The notes below the pieces were generated by a model. That model made no database searches, was not told where the DNA came from, and saw only the letters and a list, made by a program, of their open reading frames with translations. Shown here piece after piece: positions 53,829 to 60,797 of a DNA stretch of 64,000 bases. Position 1 is the first letter of the stretch. Each line of letters begins with the position of its first letter. The position numbers and the translations under genes were made by a program. The stretch spans positions 62,001-126,000 of the forward strand of contig NZ_AGTS01000145.1 of the NCBI RefSeq assembly GCF_000238595.1, read 5' to 3'. The stretch comes from Acidovorax sp. NO-1 (GTDB lineage Bacteria > Pseudomonadota > Gammaproteobacteria > Burkholderiales > Burkholderiaceae_C).

Positions 53829-53876
53829 TGGTAGGACGTACAAGATTCGAACTTGTGACCAACGGATTAAAAGTCC
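53829..53876 (-). other. Left attachment site: 3' part of a tRNA-Lys(UUU) gene
   Basis: Read on the minus strand: anticodon loop CTTTTAA (anticodon UUU), stem end TCCGT, variable loop TGGTC, T arm ACAAG-TTCGAAT-CTTGT, then ACGTCCT, discriminator A and encoded CCA. The 5' half of a tRNA is missing on the integrase side. This is the usual footprint of a tyrosine-recombinase element inserted in a tRNA 3' end. The intact tRNA-Lys should be at the element's other end, outside the window. Not a functional tRNA by itself. Confidence 0.85.
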
Positions 53877-54029
53877 ACGAAATCCAACATTTGCCAGCGT
53901 TGAATGCTGTAGATACAATCAATACAAATCAACAACTTATGAGTTAAAAAAGGCTCAACACTGTTGATTTACACATGGGCATATTTCACGAAGTTGCCTA
54001 CAGATTGCCTACAGATTTCAGGTGGTGCC

Positions 54030-55361
54030 ATGAGTGGACAGAAAAGCCGGGTACGTTTGACTGCTGGCCGGGTAGCTGATTTCGCTTGCCCGCCCGGCAA
54101 GTCGCAAGCCTTCCTGTGGGACACGGACACCCCGGCGCTGATGCTGCGTACCACGCCCACGGGCCGCAAAACCTACGCCTTTGAATCGCGCTTGAATGGC
54201 GACACCATCCGCGTGACCATCGGCACCGCCGCCGAGTGGAGCCTAGAGGCCGCACGCACCAAGGCCCAGGCGTTAAAGATGATGGTGGACAGCGGTACCG
54301 ACCCCCGCGAGGTGGAGCGCCAGCAGCTGGCCGCCAAGGCTGCACAAAAGGCCGCAGCCGCCGTGAAGGCCGTTACTGTGGGCGAGGCGTGGGCCGTTTA
54401 CCTTGCCGACCGCCGCCAGTATTGGGGCGAGCGCCACTATCAAGACCACGAAAAACTAGCCTGTGCTGGTGGCGAGGTTGCCAAGCGTGGCACCCGTGGC
54501 CGTGGTGTGACCATCGCCGGGCCGCTGCATCCCTTGATGGCGATGCGCCTGCAAGACCTGACAGCCCCCGTCATCGAGGCGTGGGCCGTAGAGCAGGCCA
54601 AGACCCGCCCGACCCCTGCGCGGCTGTCCTGGCGCTTGCTGCGTGCCTTCCTGGCGTGGTGTGTGGAGCATCCGCAGTATGCCGCCGTGGTGCCAGCACA
54701 AAACCCGGCAAAGACTCGCCGCGCACGCGAGGCATTGGGCAAGGCTGGAGTAAAGCAGGATGCACTTTTGCGCGAACAATTGCCCGCATGGTTTGCCGCC
54801 GTGCGCAACATTGGCAACCCCGCCATATCGGCCTACCTGCAAACGCTACTTCTGACGGGCGCACGCCCTGGCGAAGTGCTGGCGCTGCGCTGGGACGACA
54901 TCAACAACCAATGGCGAGGGCTGACCATCCGGGACAAGGTGGAAGGCGAGCGCGTCATCCCTTTGACGCCCTATGTCTGGCACCTGCTAGCCGCCCTGCC
55001 CCGCCGCAGCGAATGGGTGTTTGCCGGTGCAACCCGCGAGCCGGGTAAGGCTGCGCGGCCCATTGCCAAGCCCCACCACGCCCACGCTGCAGCCTGCAAG
55101 GTGGCCGCAATCGAGGGACTGACGTTCCACGGCCTGCGCCGCAGCTTCAGGAGTCTGACGGAGTGGCTAGAAATCCCCGCCGGGGTGGTGGCACAGATTC
55201 AAGGCCACAAGCCCAGCGCCACAGCGGAGAAGCATTACACCGTGCGCCCGTTAGACCTGTTGCGCCTGCACCATGAGCGCATCGAAGCGTGGATTCTTGA
55301 ACAGGCCGGGATTGTGTTTGATGCCAAGGCAGAGCCGGGCAAGCTGCGTGCTGTGAACTGA
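54030..55361 (+). CDS. int: Tyrosine recombinase (integrase)
   Basis: 443 residues from ATG 54030, preceded by AGGTGG; a longer frame from 53964 runs into the gap. The catalytic residues of the phage-integrase family are visible: R279 in LTGARPGEVLALRW, H367 and R370 in HGLRRSF, and Y403 in EKHYTVRPLD. An N-terminal arm-binding domain of the DUF4102 style (FACPPGKSQAFLWDTDTPAL, and GRKTYAFESRLNG) is at residues about 10-75, and a core-binding domain follows. It catalyses insertion and excision at the tRNA-Lys site 150 bases upstream. First gene of the element; no excisionase gene directly adjoins it. Confidence 0.95.
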   Translation: MSGQKSRVRLTAGRVADFACPPGKSQAFLWDTDTPALMLRTTPTGRKTYAFESRLNGDTIRVTIGTAAEWSLEAARTKAQALKMMVDSGTDPREVERQQLAAKAAQKAAAAVKAVTVGEAWAVYLADRRQYWGERHYQDHEKLACAGGEVAKRGTRGRGVTIAGPLHPLMAMRLQDLTAPVIEAWAVEQAKTRPTPARLSWRLLRAFLAWCVEHPQYAAVVPAQNPAKTRRAREALGKAGVKQDALLREQLPAWFAAVRNIGNPAISAYLQTLLLTGARPGEVLALRWDDINNQWRGLTIRDKVEGERVIPLTPYVWHLLAALPRRSEWVFAGATREPGKAARPIAKPHHAHAAACKVAAIEGLTFHGLRRSFRSLTEWLEIPAGVVAQIQGHKPSATAEKHYTVRPLDLLRLHHERIEAWILEQAGIVFDAKAEPGKLRAVN

Positions 55362-55464
55362 TAAACGCGAAGCCCTGGCGCGTTTCACCCAGGGCAAAGG
55401 CGGGGCTACGAGGTGCGGTAACACCAGCGCAGCCCCTAACCATCATCAAAACTGGAGTTTGAAA

Positions 55465-55965
55465 ATGGCTAGCGAAAATGTAAATCAATCGGCGCAAGAA
55501 TTTTTTTGCGGTAGCTCGATTAGCGGAGGCCGAACTACCATCTTGGGCGCTACAGGTATTGATATCCGAAATTTTCCACAGGTTATGGATGGCAGCGGCG
55601 AAGCGGTTGTGCGTAAAGATGGTCACACTTGGACTATCACCCCGTGGGAGGGCGGCGGAGGCTTCGCTGTAGCGTCTAGACCGCAAACCGAGTCCGAGAT
55701 TGAAAGCGAGCGGCAGCGTATGCTGCGCCGGACCTTTGCGAGTCACTTCACCCAGGACCGCCTGCTGATGTGTATGGATATCGCAGAGCAGGTGACTTCG
55801 TTCTTGGCACAGATGCGCCCAGACCATCCGCCCTCCCGAGCTGTACGCCGTGATATGCATCGCAAGCTAAACAGACTGGTGGAGATTCAAAAGGATTTGC
55901 TATTGCGTAGAACCGCAGATTCAAGCCTCTATGAACAAGAGCTGAAAGAGTTGCGGGCCGCTTAG
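55465..55965 (+). CDS. Unknown protein of the integrated element
   Basis: 166 residues from ATG 55465 with GGAG 7 bases upstream. More AT-rich than the chromosomal genes, as are the next two. N-terminal half is Gly/Ser-rich with predicted strands (GGRTTILGATGIDIRNFPQV, GHTWTITPWEGGGGFAVASR). C-terminal half is helical and charged (SEIESERQRMLRRTFASHF, MHRKLNRLVEIQKDLLLRR). No domain recognised. A 15-base sequence repeated after the next gene (GTTTCGCCCCAGCTA) begins 5 bases after its stop. Confidence 0.7.
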   Translation: MASENVNQSAQEFFCGSSISGGRTTILGATGIDIRNFPQVMDGSGEAVVRKDGHTWTITPWEGGGGFAVASRPQTESEIESERQRMLRRTFASHFTQDRLLMCMDIAEQVTSFLAQMRPDHPPSRAVRRDMHRKLNRLVEIQKDLLLRRTADSSLYEQELKELRAA

Positions 55966-55970
55966 CCACT

Positions 55971-56002
55971 GTTTCGCCCCAGCTACCCCTACCAGACGAA
56001 AC
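55971..56002 (+). repeat. Intergenic hairpin repeat, copy 1
   Basis: GTTTCG and CGAAAC form a 6 bp stem around CCCCAGCTACCCCTACCAGA. The 15 bases GTTTCGCCCCAGCTA recur exactly after the next gene, at 56287. Confidence 0.6.
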
Positions 56003-56020
56003 CATGCAAGAGGTGTATTG

Positions 56021-56284
56021 ATGATTCAAACCAAGGAACAGAAGGCAAAAGGCACCATCTTGGCCTGTTTGCTGGAAGTAAACGATTTGCCGGAATGGAC
56101 AATGAATTTTCAGCGCGACAGGCTATACGAGGCACTGACGCAAATACATGCAGGTGAAATTGAGCGCGCAGTTAGTACGCTTGGGCAGGGCGTGGAACAT
56201 GCCTACCGTGAGGAATACACCGAATCTAGGCCAGAGGCCCAAGCCTGCAAAAAAGCATTTGACTGCTTGACGCAAAAAGATTGA
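56021..56284 (+). CDS. Small unknown protein of the integrated element
   Basis: 87 residues from ATG 56021 (AGAGG upstream; a TTG one codon earlier is possible). Helical, charged: MIQTKEQKAKGTILACLLEV, NFQRDRLYEALTQIHAGEIE, then a helix ending in a Cys-containing tail. No recognised domain. Same strand and style as its neighbours and separated from both by short structured gaps, so probably cotranscribed. Confidence 0.62.
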   Translation: MIQTKEQKAKGTILACLLEVNDLPEWTMNFQRDRLYEALTQIHAGEIERAVSTLGQGVEHAYREEYTESRPEAQACKKAFDCLTQKD

Positions 56285-56286
56285 CC

Positions 56287-56346
56287 GTTTCGCCCCAGCT
56301 AGGCCCGCGAACCGAAAAGCGGGACTCCCTGCCCGCCTGCTGGGGC
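56287..56346 (+). repeat. Intergenic hairpin repeat, copy 2, with larger stem-loop
   Basis: Starts with the same GTTTCGCCCCAGCTA. An outer 8 bp stem GCCCCAGC / GCTGGGGC (56292-56299 and 56339-56346) encloses an inner hairpin CCCGC-gaaccgaaaa-GCGGG. It lies directly between two small genes and could be a regulatory or RNA-processing structure. Confidence 0.6.
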
Positions 56347-56377
56347 TCCTGTTCAGGGTTGCACTGAGGGGGTGCGG

Positions 56378-56911
56378 ATGATTCAAGATGATGAAGAGGC
56401 GCGCAATTTCTATATGGGCGAAGAGCCAATTTCTCACCCCAGCGACGCTCTGCTGAATGAATGGATAGCGCGTATTCGTAGCGGGGAACGAAGGCCGGAG
56501 ATAGACGGTATCGCGAGGACCATCCTCAGGGACTTCTACTTGCGCAATTTCCTAGGGGTTGAGCAAAGTCGTGTTGTTACAAACTGGTTAGCTGATGCCT
56601 TTTCGGAAATCCTTGACCATAAGGACCCGCTGCTCGCATTCGGCCTGATGCGGCGCCCAAACAAACGTCCCCCGGACTCAAGCAAAGGAATAAATGTTGC
56701 AATGTGGGTAGCCTGCGCAGAACGGCTAGGTCTCTCACGCCCAGACGCGAAACGAGAAGCCGCCGAGGTTTTCCATATGGACGAGAGCAACGTTGGCAAG
56801 CTGATTCGCAAGACCGGCGCTCTGGAATGGATGAACCCGGACACAAACGCGCTTATTGAATATTTCGCACTTCTTGGAAAGCCGTTGCCCGCAAGTCCGG
56901 GCACTAAGTAG
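56378..56911 (+). CDS. Unknown protein of the integrated element, possible helix-turn-helix
   Basis: 177 residues from ATG 56378, with GAGGGGG upstream. The N-terminal part is acidic (MIQDDEEARNFYMGEEPISH). The region around RLGLSRPDAKREAAEVFHMD, then ESNVGKLIRKTGALEW looks like a helix-turn-helix (an Ala-rich first helix, DESNVGKLIRK as recognition helix). So a DNA-binding role is possible but I would not name a family. AT-richer than the chromosomal flank. It begins after the structured gap at 56287-56346. Confidence 0.68.
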   Translation: MIQDDEEARNFYMGEEPISHPSDALLNEWIARIRSGERRPEIDGIARTILRDFYLRNFLGVEQSRVVTNWLADAFSEILDHKDPLLAFGLMRRPNKRPPDSSKGINVAMWVACAERLGLSRPDAKREAAEVFHMDESNVGKLIRKTGALEWMNPDTNALIEYFALLGKPLPASPGTK

Positions 56912-57044
56912 CTACTTTCTGCCTATGCGAATCAATAGCACCTAATGGACACTGCAAGCAACAGGTCAACGCAGCGATGCGCCATCTGTGCCCCTGCTAA
57001 GTCAGTCGGGGCAACCTTAACGCCGAGAGGCGCAGGAGTTTGCA

Positions 57045-57329
57045 ATGCAATCTACGACCACGGTACAGCCGCAAGTGCTGGCCGTACACAATCACAGCGC
57101 AGACACCCGCCGCGCTGCAACTGAGCCCCAACAGTTCCCCCCGCTGGAACTGGTCAACCGTCCCACAGTGCCGACCGAGCAAGCCGCGCATTATTTGCTG
57201 CGCCGCCCTCAGACCCTCAGGGGCTGGGCCTGCGCTGAAACCTTCCCCGATGGCCTGCGACCCGTTCGCATCAATGGCCGCCTGTGCTGGCCTGTAGCTG
57301 GCATCCGTGCCGCGCTGGGAGTTGCGTAA
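57045..57329 (+). CDS. Small DNA-binding-like protein (AlpA/excisionase style)
   Basis: 94 residues, AGGAG 7 bases upstream. The second half reads VPTEQAAHYLLRRPQTLRGW and then RPVRINGRLCWPVAGIRAAL: a winged-helix arrangement close to the small helix-turn-helix regulators that act as excisionases or activators (TEQAA...RINGRLCWPV). The first 35 residues are Gln/Thr-rich and disordered-looking. It begins the block of element genes that runs to 58248, the next gene starting immediately after its stop (57330). Confidence 0.75.
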   Translation: MQSTTTVQPQVLAVHNHSADTRRAATEPQQFPPLELVNRPTVPTEQAAHYLLRRPQTLRGWACAETFPDGLRPVRINGRLCWPVAGIRAALGVA

Positions 57330-57680
57330 ATGAAAACGCCCGACCCCACCAAAGCAGAATCGAGCGCCCCGAACAGCGCGAAGTTTACAGGCACTGACAA
57401 CCCGCGTCACCTGCGCGCAATAGACGCACTCCTGCGCCGCCCAATCCCCCGGGAGGCACTCGACCGCATTGCAGGGGCCAGCAACTCGCCAGAGCTTGTT
57501 GCAGAGCTGCGGCGCCGTGGTCTGGAGATTCCGTGCGAGCGCATCAGCTTCACCGACCGCGACGGCAAGGAGTGCCGCCCTGGCGTTTACAGCCTGACCA
57601 AAGCCGACCGTCGAAAAATCTACCAGTGGATGGCGCGCCGCATCCGTGGAGCTGGCGGGCATGGCAAACGGACGCTCTAA
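57330..57680 (+). CDS. Phage-type helix-turn-helix protein
   Basis: 116 residues; start follows the preceding stop without a gap. Core RHLRAIDALLRRPIPREALD, then IAGASNSPELVAELRRRGLE, CERISFTDRDGKECRPGVYS and LTKADRRKIYQWMARR. This is the layout of small phage proteins with a winged helix that regulate or assist replication genes; I recognise the type, not a named family. Its last codons overlap the next gene, which starts at 57661, by 20 bases in another frame. Confidence 0.75.
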   Translation: MKTPDPTKAESSAPNSAKFTGTDNPRHLRAIDALLRRPIPREALDRIAGASNSPELVAELRRRGLEIPCERISFTDRDGKECRPGVYSLTKADRRKIYQWMARRIRGAGGHGKRTL

Positions 57681-58248
57681 GAGCGGCAAGGGCGATTCAG
57701 GGCGAGATTCCGGGGGCTTCATCGCTCTGCCGTGGTCTGTCCTGGATTGCCCCGCCTACAACCGTCTATCCATGCACGCACGCGCCTTACTCCTGGAGGT
57801 GGCCAGGCAATTCGTCCGCGACAACAACGGGCGGTTGTTGCTCTCACGGGCCCACATGCAAACCAGGGGCTGGAAGTCGGCGGACATGCTGAGCAAGGCA
57901 AAGCGCGAGCTGCTGGAGGCTGGCTTCATCTATGAGACGGTGAAAGGCCAGCGGCCCAACAAGGCCAGTTGGTACGCCGTCACCTGGCGAACGCTGGACA
58001 GGCACCCGGGCTACGACACCGGTGCGATTGAAGGTTATGTGCGCGGTGCTTATCGGATATCGAGCGCACCCAAAAACACAAGCCTTAGTCCGCCCCACGG
58101 TACAGGGAGGCTTTCCATAGTACCGCCCTACGGTACAGGAGAGCCCCTCTCTGTACCGCCCCACGGACCTATGAGGGCCAGTTTTGATGCCCTCTCTGTA
58201 CCGCCACACGGACACCATCTAGATATGCCATCTGCAGTTGCAAGTTAG
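57661..58248 (+). CDS. Replication-initiator-like winged-helix protein with internal iterons
   Basis: 195 residues from ATG 57661 (start overlaps the previous gene). The folded part (about 20-115) contains FIALPWSVLDCPAYNRLSMH, then HMQTRGWKSADMLSKAKREL, LEAGFIYETVKGQRPNKAS and WYAVTWRTLDRH: the winged-helix pattern of phage/plasmid replication-initiator proteins. The last 60 residues are low-complexity and contain a repeated PPHG-type unit (SPPHGTG, VPPYGTG, VPPHGP, VPPHGHH), because the DNA there consists of four copies of an iteron-like sequence (58087-58216). This combines a DNA-binding domain and its probable binding sites in one gene, like lambda O and its origin. Function is inference from this layout. 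Confidence 0.72.
   Translation: MANGRSKSGKGDSGRDSGGFIALPWSVLDCPAYNRLSMHARALLLEVARQFVRDNNGRLLLSRAHMQTRGWKSADMLSKAKRELLEAGFIYETVKGQRPNKASWYAVTWRTLDRHPGYDTGAIEGYVRGAYRISSAPKNTSLSPPHGTGRLSIVPPYGTGEPLSVPPHGPMRASFDALSVPPHGHHLDMPSAVAS
58087..58216 (+). repeat. Four iteron-like repeats inside the replication-type gene (possible origin)
   Basis: Copies with common core TACCGCCCCACGG: 58087-58106, 58119-58139 (a perfect palindrome GTACCGCCCTACGGTAC), 58151-58169 and 58196-58216. Centres lie about 31, 32 and 46 bases apart, near three and four to five helical turns. Copies 3 and 4 share the flank CTCTCTGTACCGCC. Directly repeated, evenly placed sites in or next to an initiator gene are typical of origins. 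No AT-rich unwinding region is obvious right beside them, which weakens the case. Confidence 0.65.
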
Positions 58249-58265
58249 GCAGCAAAGGAACAAGC

Positions 58266-58694
58266 ATGCAACCCAAATTGACCCACCACCACCTGACCGC
58301 CGAAGAGGTGAACGACGAGCACGGCCAAGCCATCTTGTTAACGCAGCAGGACGGAATCGAAGAGCCGCACTCCGTACTGGTGCACCCCTGGCAACTGCGG
58401 GCGGTCTGCGAAGAGTTCGGAATCGTCGCCAGCGATGAGCAGGCCGCAAAGACTATCCGCACCCTGCAGCGGCGCATGACGAGCCTCCTAGGCCGTATTG
58501 AGCACCTTGCCGGGTGGATGACGAACCACAGCGACCAGCGACATGCGGACCTCACCTACGAGATAACGCAGTTGCTGGCGCTCCAAGACCTCGCCAGCGA
58601 ATGGTGCGGAGACTTTGCGGACAACCTGCGGACAGAAGGCGGACCGACCCAGGAGGTCGCTGCCGGGGGCGCTGTTCAGCGCGCTCTTTTGTGA
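58266..58694 (+). CDS. Unknown phage-type protein
   Basis: 142 residues. N-terminal ~60 residues include short strands (ILLTQQDGIEEPHSVLVHPW) and two helices (LRAVCEEFGIVASDEQAAKT). The C-terminal half is a helix-rich stretch (RTLQRRMTSLLGRIEHLAGW, DLTYEITQLLALQDLASEWC). No recognisable domain, though proteins of this kind commonly follow replication genes in phages. Placed 17 bases after the iteron-bearing gene. Role unknown. Confidence 0.65.
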   Translation: MQPKLTHHHLTAEEVNDEHGQAILLTQQDGIEEPHSVLVHPWQLRAVCEEFGIVASDEQAAKTIRTLQRRMTSLLGRIEHLAGWMTNHSDQRHADLTYEITQLLALQDLASEWCGDFADNLRTEGGPTQEVAAGGAVQRALL

Positions 58695-58704
58695 GGGGGC
58701 TCCC

Positions 58705-59064
58705 ATGCGTGACACAAACGCCGAAGCGCTGCCAAGTTGCGCCGTAGTGGCTCGCTACACCGCTCCGCAACAAGAAAAGCCACAGCGCAGAAGGGGAAGG
58801 CCGCAAACCAGGACAGATGCGCATTACGCGTCACTGCTGGCTGAACTGCAGAGCATGGCCGCATGGTTCCACCAGGCGCACCAGCGGGCGCATCGGTCGG
58901 ACGTGGAATTGCTCACAGCCTATTTGGGTGAGTCCTTTGCCCGAGAAGGCAAACGCAGATGCAGAGCCACGGGGGCCGAATTTGCGGGGCGACTCAAGAC
59001 GCTCAGAAACGAAATTTCCCGGGCGAGAAAGTGGCAGAGAGCCGCCATTGAAACATCCCAATAA
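58705..59064 (+). CDS. Small basic unknown protein of the element
   Basis: 119 residues from ATG 58705 with GAGGGGG upstream; an in-frame open stretch from 58615 is rejected because it lies inside the preceding gene. The N-terminus contains a basic stretch (KPQRRRGRPQTRTDAHYASL), which could bind nucleic acid. The rest is helical with many Ala/Arg/Glu (AAWFHQAHQRAHRSDVELL, EFAGRLKTLRNEISRARKW). No domain identified. Confidence 0.66.
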   Translation: MRDTNAEALPSCAVVARYTAPQQEKPQRRRGRPQTRTDAHYASLLAELQSMAAWFHQAHQRAHRSDVELLTAYLGESFAREGKRRCRATGAEFAGRLKTLRNEISRARKWQRAAIETSQ

Positions 59065-59138
59065 ATGGCGTTTTAGTGGGATGCGATACCGCTCAAACTC
59101 ACATCCATAGACGCGCAGTTATGCGCAAGGAGTTGCAT

Positions 59139-59372
59139 ATGAAGATGGCAAATACCCCCCGGAAAGACATTCGAATTCTCCGCTTTCCCGAGGTCATCCG
59201 GAAGACCGGGCTGAGTCGCTCTGAGCTTTATAGCCGGGTGCGCTCCGGCGAGTTCCCGGGCAAGGTTCCGCTGGGCCGCCGAACGGTGGGCTTTGTTGAG
59301 CGCGAAGTAGACGACTACCTGAGCGACCTCATCCAGCGCGAGCGGAACCAGCCCAACCTTGAACGCGCGTGA
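59139..59372 (+). CDS. AlpA-family regulator
   Basis: 77 residues from ATG 59139; AAGGAG lies 6 bases upstream and this start is preferred to earlier in-frame ATGs. It is a single winged helix of the AlpA/phage transcriptional activator type: RILRFPEVIRKTGLSRSELY, then SRVRSGEFPGKVPLGRRTVG and a closing helix (FVEREVDDYLSDLIQRERN). AlpA proteins often control excision or structural gene expression of prophages. It precedes the two large virion-like genes and may switch between early and late gene blocks, but this is inference. Confidence 0.85.
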   Translation: MKMANTPRKDIRILRFPEVIRKTGLSRSELYSRVRSGEFPGKVPLGRRTVGFVEREVDDYLSDLIQRERNQPNLERA

Positions 59373-59420
59373 TGCCTATAGCCAGCGCCCGTACCACCAA
59401 GCAGAAATAAAGGAACAAAC

Positions 59421-60797
59421 ATGGCAGGACTACTCGATTTCAACGACCCTCAGACGCGCATGGGCCTGGGCCTGCTCGCCATCGGCCAGATGCCGCGTGC
59501 ACAAGGCATGCAGGGCCTCATGGGCCTGCTGGGCTCGATGGACCAAGCTGAACAGCGCAAGGAGGAAACCGCGTGGACGCGGATGCAGCGCGAGCGCCAG
59601 CAAAAGGAATGGGGCCTTCAGGACCAGGAGAACGCTCTTGCTGGCCAATTCTTCCGACCTGGCCAGCAGGCGCTGGCGCCATTGGCTGGAGACGCCGAAT
59701 CGGGCATCTTGCCCAGCGCAGGCAGACCGGGCGCACCTGCGAGCTTCGACACGCGGGGCTTTGCGCAGGCAATGATGACGGTGAACCCCAAGCGCGGCAT
59801 GGAACTTCTTCAAGGGCTCCAGAAGGAAAGCCAGATTAACAAGCTGGACGTCAAAGACTTCACGCCCGCCTCTGTCGCAAAGTTCCACCAGACCGGGGAC
59901 TACTCGGTTCTGGAGCGCTTGGACAAACTGCATTTCGCGGACACAGGCGGCAGCATCGCCGGGCTGAATCAATTCACCGGGCAACCGGTTAACACCGTTC
60001 CCAAGACCGGCAACCCATTCAACGACCTCCTCCTGAGCGATGGCCAGGGCGGGATGCGCCCCAACTCTCCCCTCATCGGTGCGAAGGCGGCCATTGCCCG
60101 CGCCGGGGCGTCGAATGTCAGCGTCACGACGAAGCAGGAAGGCGAAGAGGCCAAGGCAGTTGGCAAATTCTTCGGTGACAACTTCGCAGACATTCAAAAG
60201 GCTGGCTTCAATGCCCAGAACACCATCAACCGCTATGACCGCCTCGGTCAGCTTCTTGACGGTGTGGATACAGGTAAATTCGCCCCTATGGGCCTGGAGG
60301 CCGCAAAGGCGGCGCAATCCCTGGGCATCAGCGTCGACCCGAACCTTGCCAACAAGGAAGCCGCAGTCGCACTGAGCAGCGAGATTGCTCTACAGCTGCG
60401 CAACCCATCCGGGGGTGCAGGCATGCCGGGGGCAATGTCCGACGCTGACCGCAACTTTCTGGCCGGGATGGTGCCAGGCATCGAGAAGACGCCCGAAGGC
60501 CGAAAACAAATCATCGAAACGGCGAAGAAGCTCGCCAAGCGGGACATGGACGTCGCGCGAATGGCACGCGAATATCGAGCCAAGAACGGGACCATCAACG
60601 AAGGCTTTTACAACGAGCTGGCCAAGTACTCCGAGGCGAACCCCTTGTTTGGCAAGTCCGAAAGCGTGTCCAACAAAGGGCAGGCGTTTCCGCAAATGCC
60701 TGTAGCCAATGCATCAAACCGGGGCAAGTTCTTAACTGACACCGTCGGTGGCAAGCGCTTTCAATCCAACGGCATGCAGTGGGTGGAGGTGAAATGA
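59421..60797 (+). CDS. Phage virion/ejection-like protein
   Basis: 458 residues, ATG 59421. N-terminus Gly/Met/Gln-rich (MAGLLDFNDPQTRMGLGLLA, MPRAQGMQGLMGLLGSMDQA), then a long helical region and a block (PGAMSDADRNFLAGMVPGIE, KTPEGRKQIIETAKKLAKRD) of the kind seen in internal virion proteins of podovirus-like phages. The C-terminal end is basic with strands (FLTDTVGGKRFQSNGMQWVE). The assignment is by resemblance, not a named family. It overlaps the next gene by ATGA, so the two products are probably partners. No capsid, portal or terminase gene is in view before it. Confidence 0.72.
   Translation: MAGLLDFNDPQTRMGLGLLAIGQMPRAQGMQGLMGLLGSMDQAEQRKEETAWTRMQRERQQKEWGLQDQENALAGQFFRPGQQALAPLAGDAESGILPSAGRPGAPASFDTRGFAQAMMTVNPKRGMELLQGLQKESQINKLDVKDFTPASVAKFHQTGDYSVLERLDKLHFADTGGSIAGLNQFTGQPVNTVPKTGNPFNDLLLSDGQGGMRPNSPLIGAKAAIARAGASNVSVTTKQEGEEAKAVGKFFGDNFADIQKAGFNAQNTINRYDRLGQLLDGVDTGKFAPMGLEAAKAAQSLGISVDPNLANKEAAVALSSEIALQLRNPSGGAGMPGAMSDADRNFLAGMVPGIEKTPEGRKQIIETAKKLAKRDMDVARMAREYRAKNGTINEGFYNELAKYSEANPLFGKSESVSNKGQAFPQMPVANASNRGKFLTDTVGGKRFQSNGMQWVEVK

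Larger units (their letters stand above)
53663..54029. other. Gap at the left end of the integrated element
   Basis: Contains a minus-strand terminator (53772-53811), the tRNA-Lys 3' fragment that forms the left attachment site (53829-53876) and about 150 bases of AT-rich DNA upstream of the integrase. No gene is seen. Confidence 0.8.

Noticed and set aside
53829-53876. A complete tRNA gene at the island border
   Set aside because: Only the anticodon-loop and 3' half is present; the sequence beyond the anticodon stem does not form a D arm or acceptor 5' strand.
58087-58216. A CRISPR array
   Set aside because: The repeats are few, short and partly palindromic, lie inside a coding gene, and have no cas genes near; they fit iterons better.
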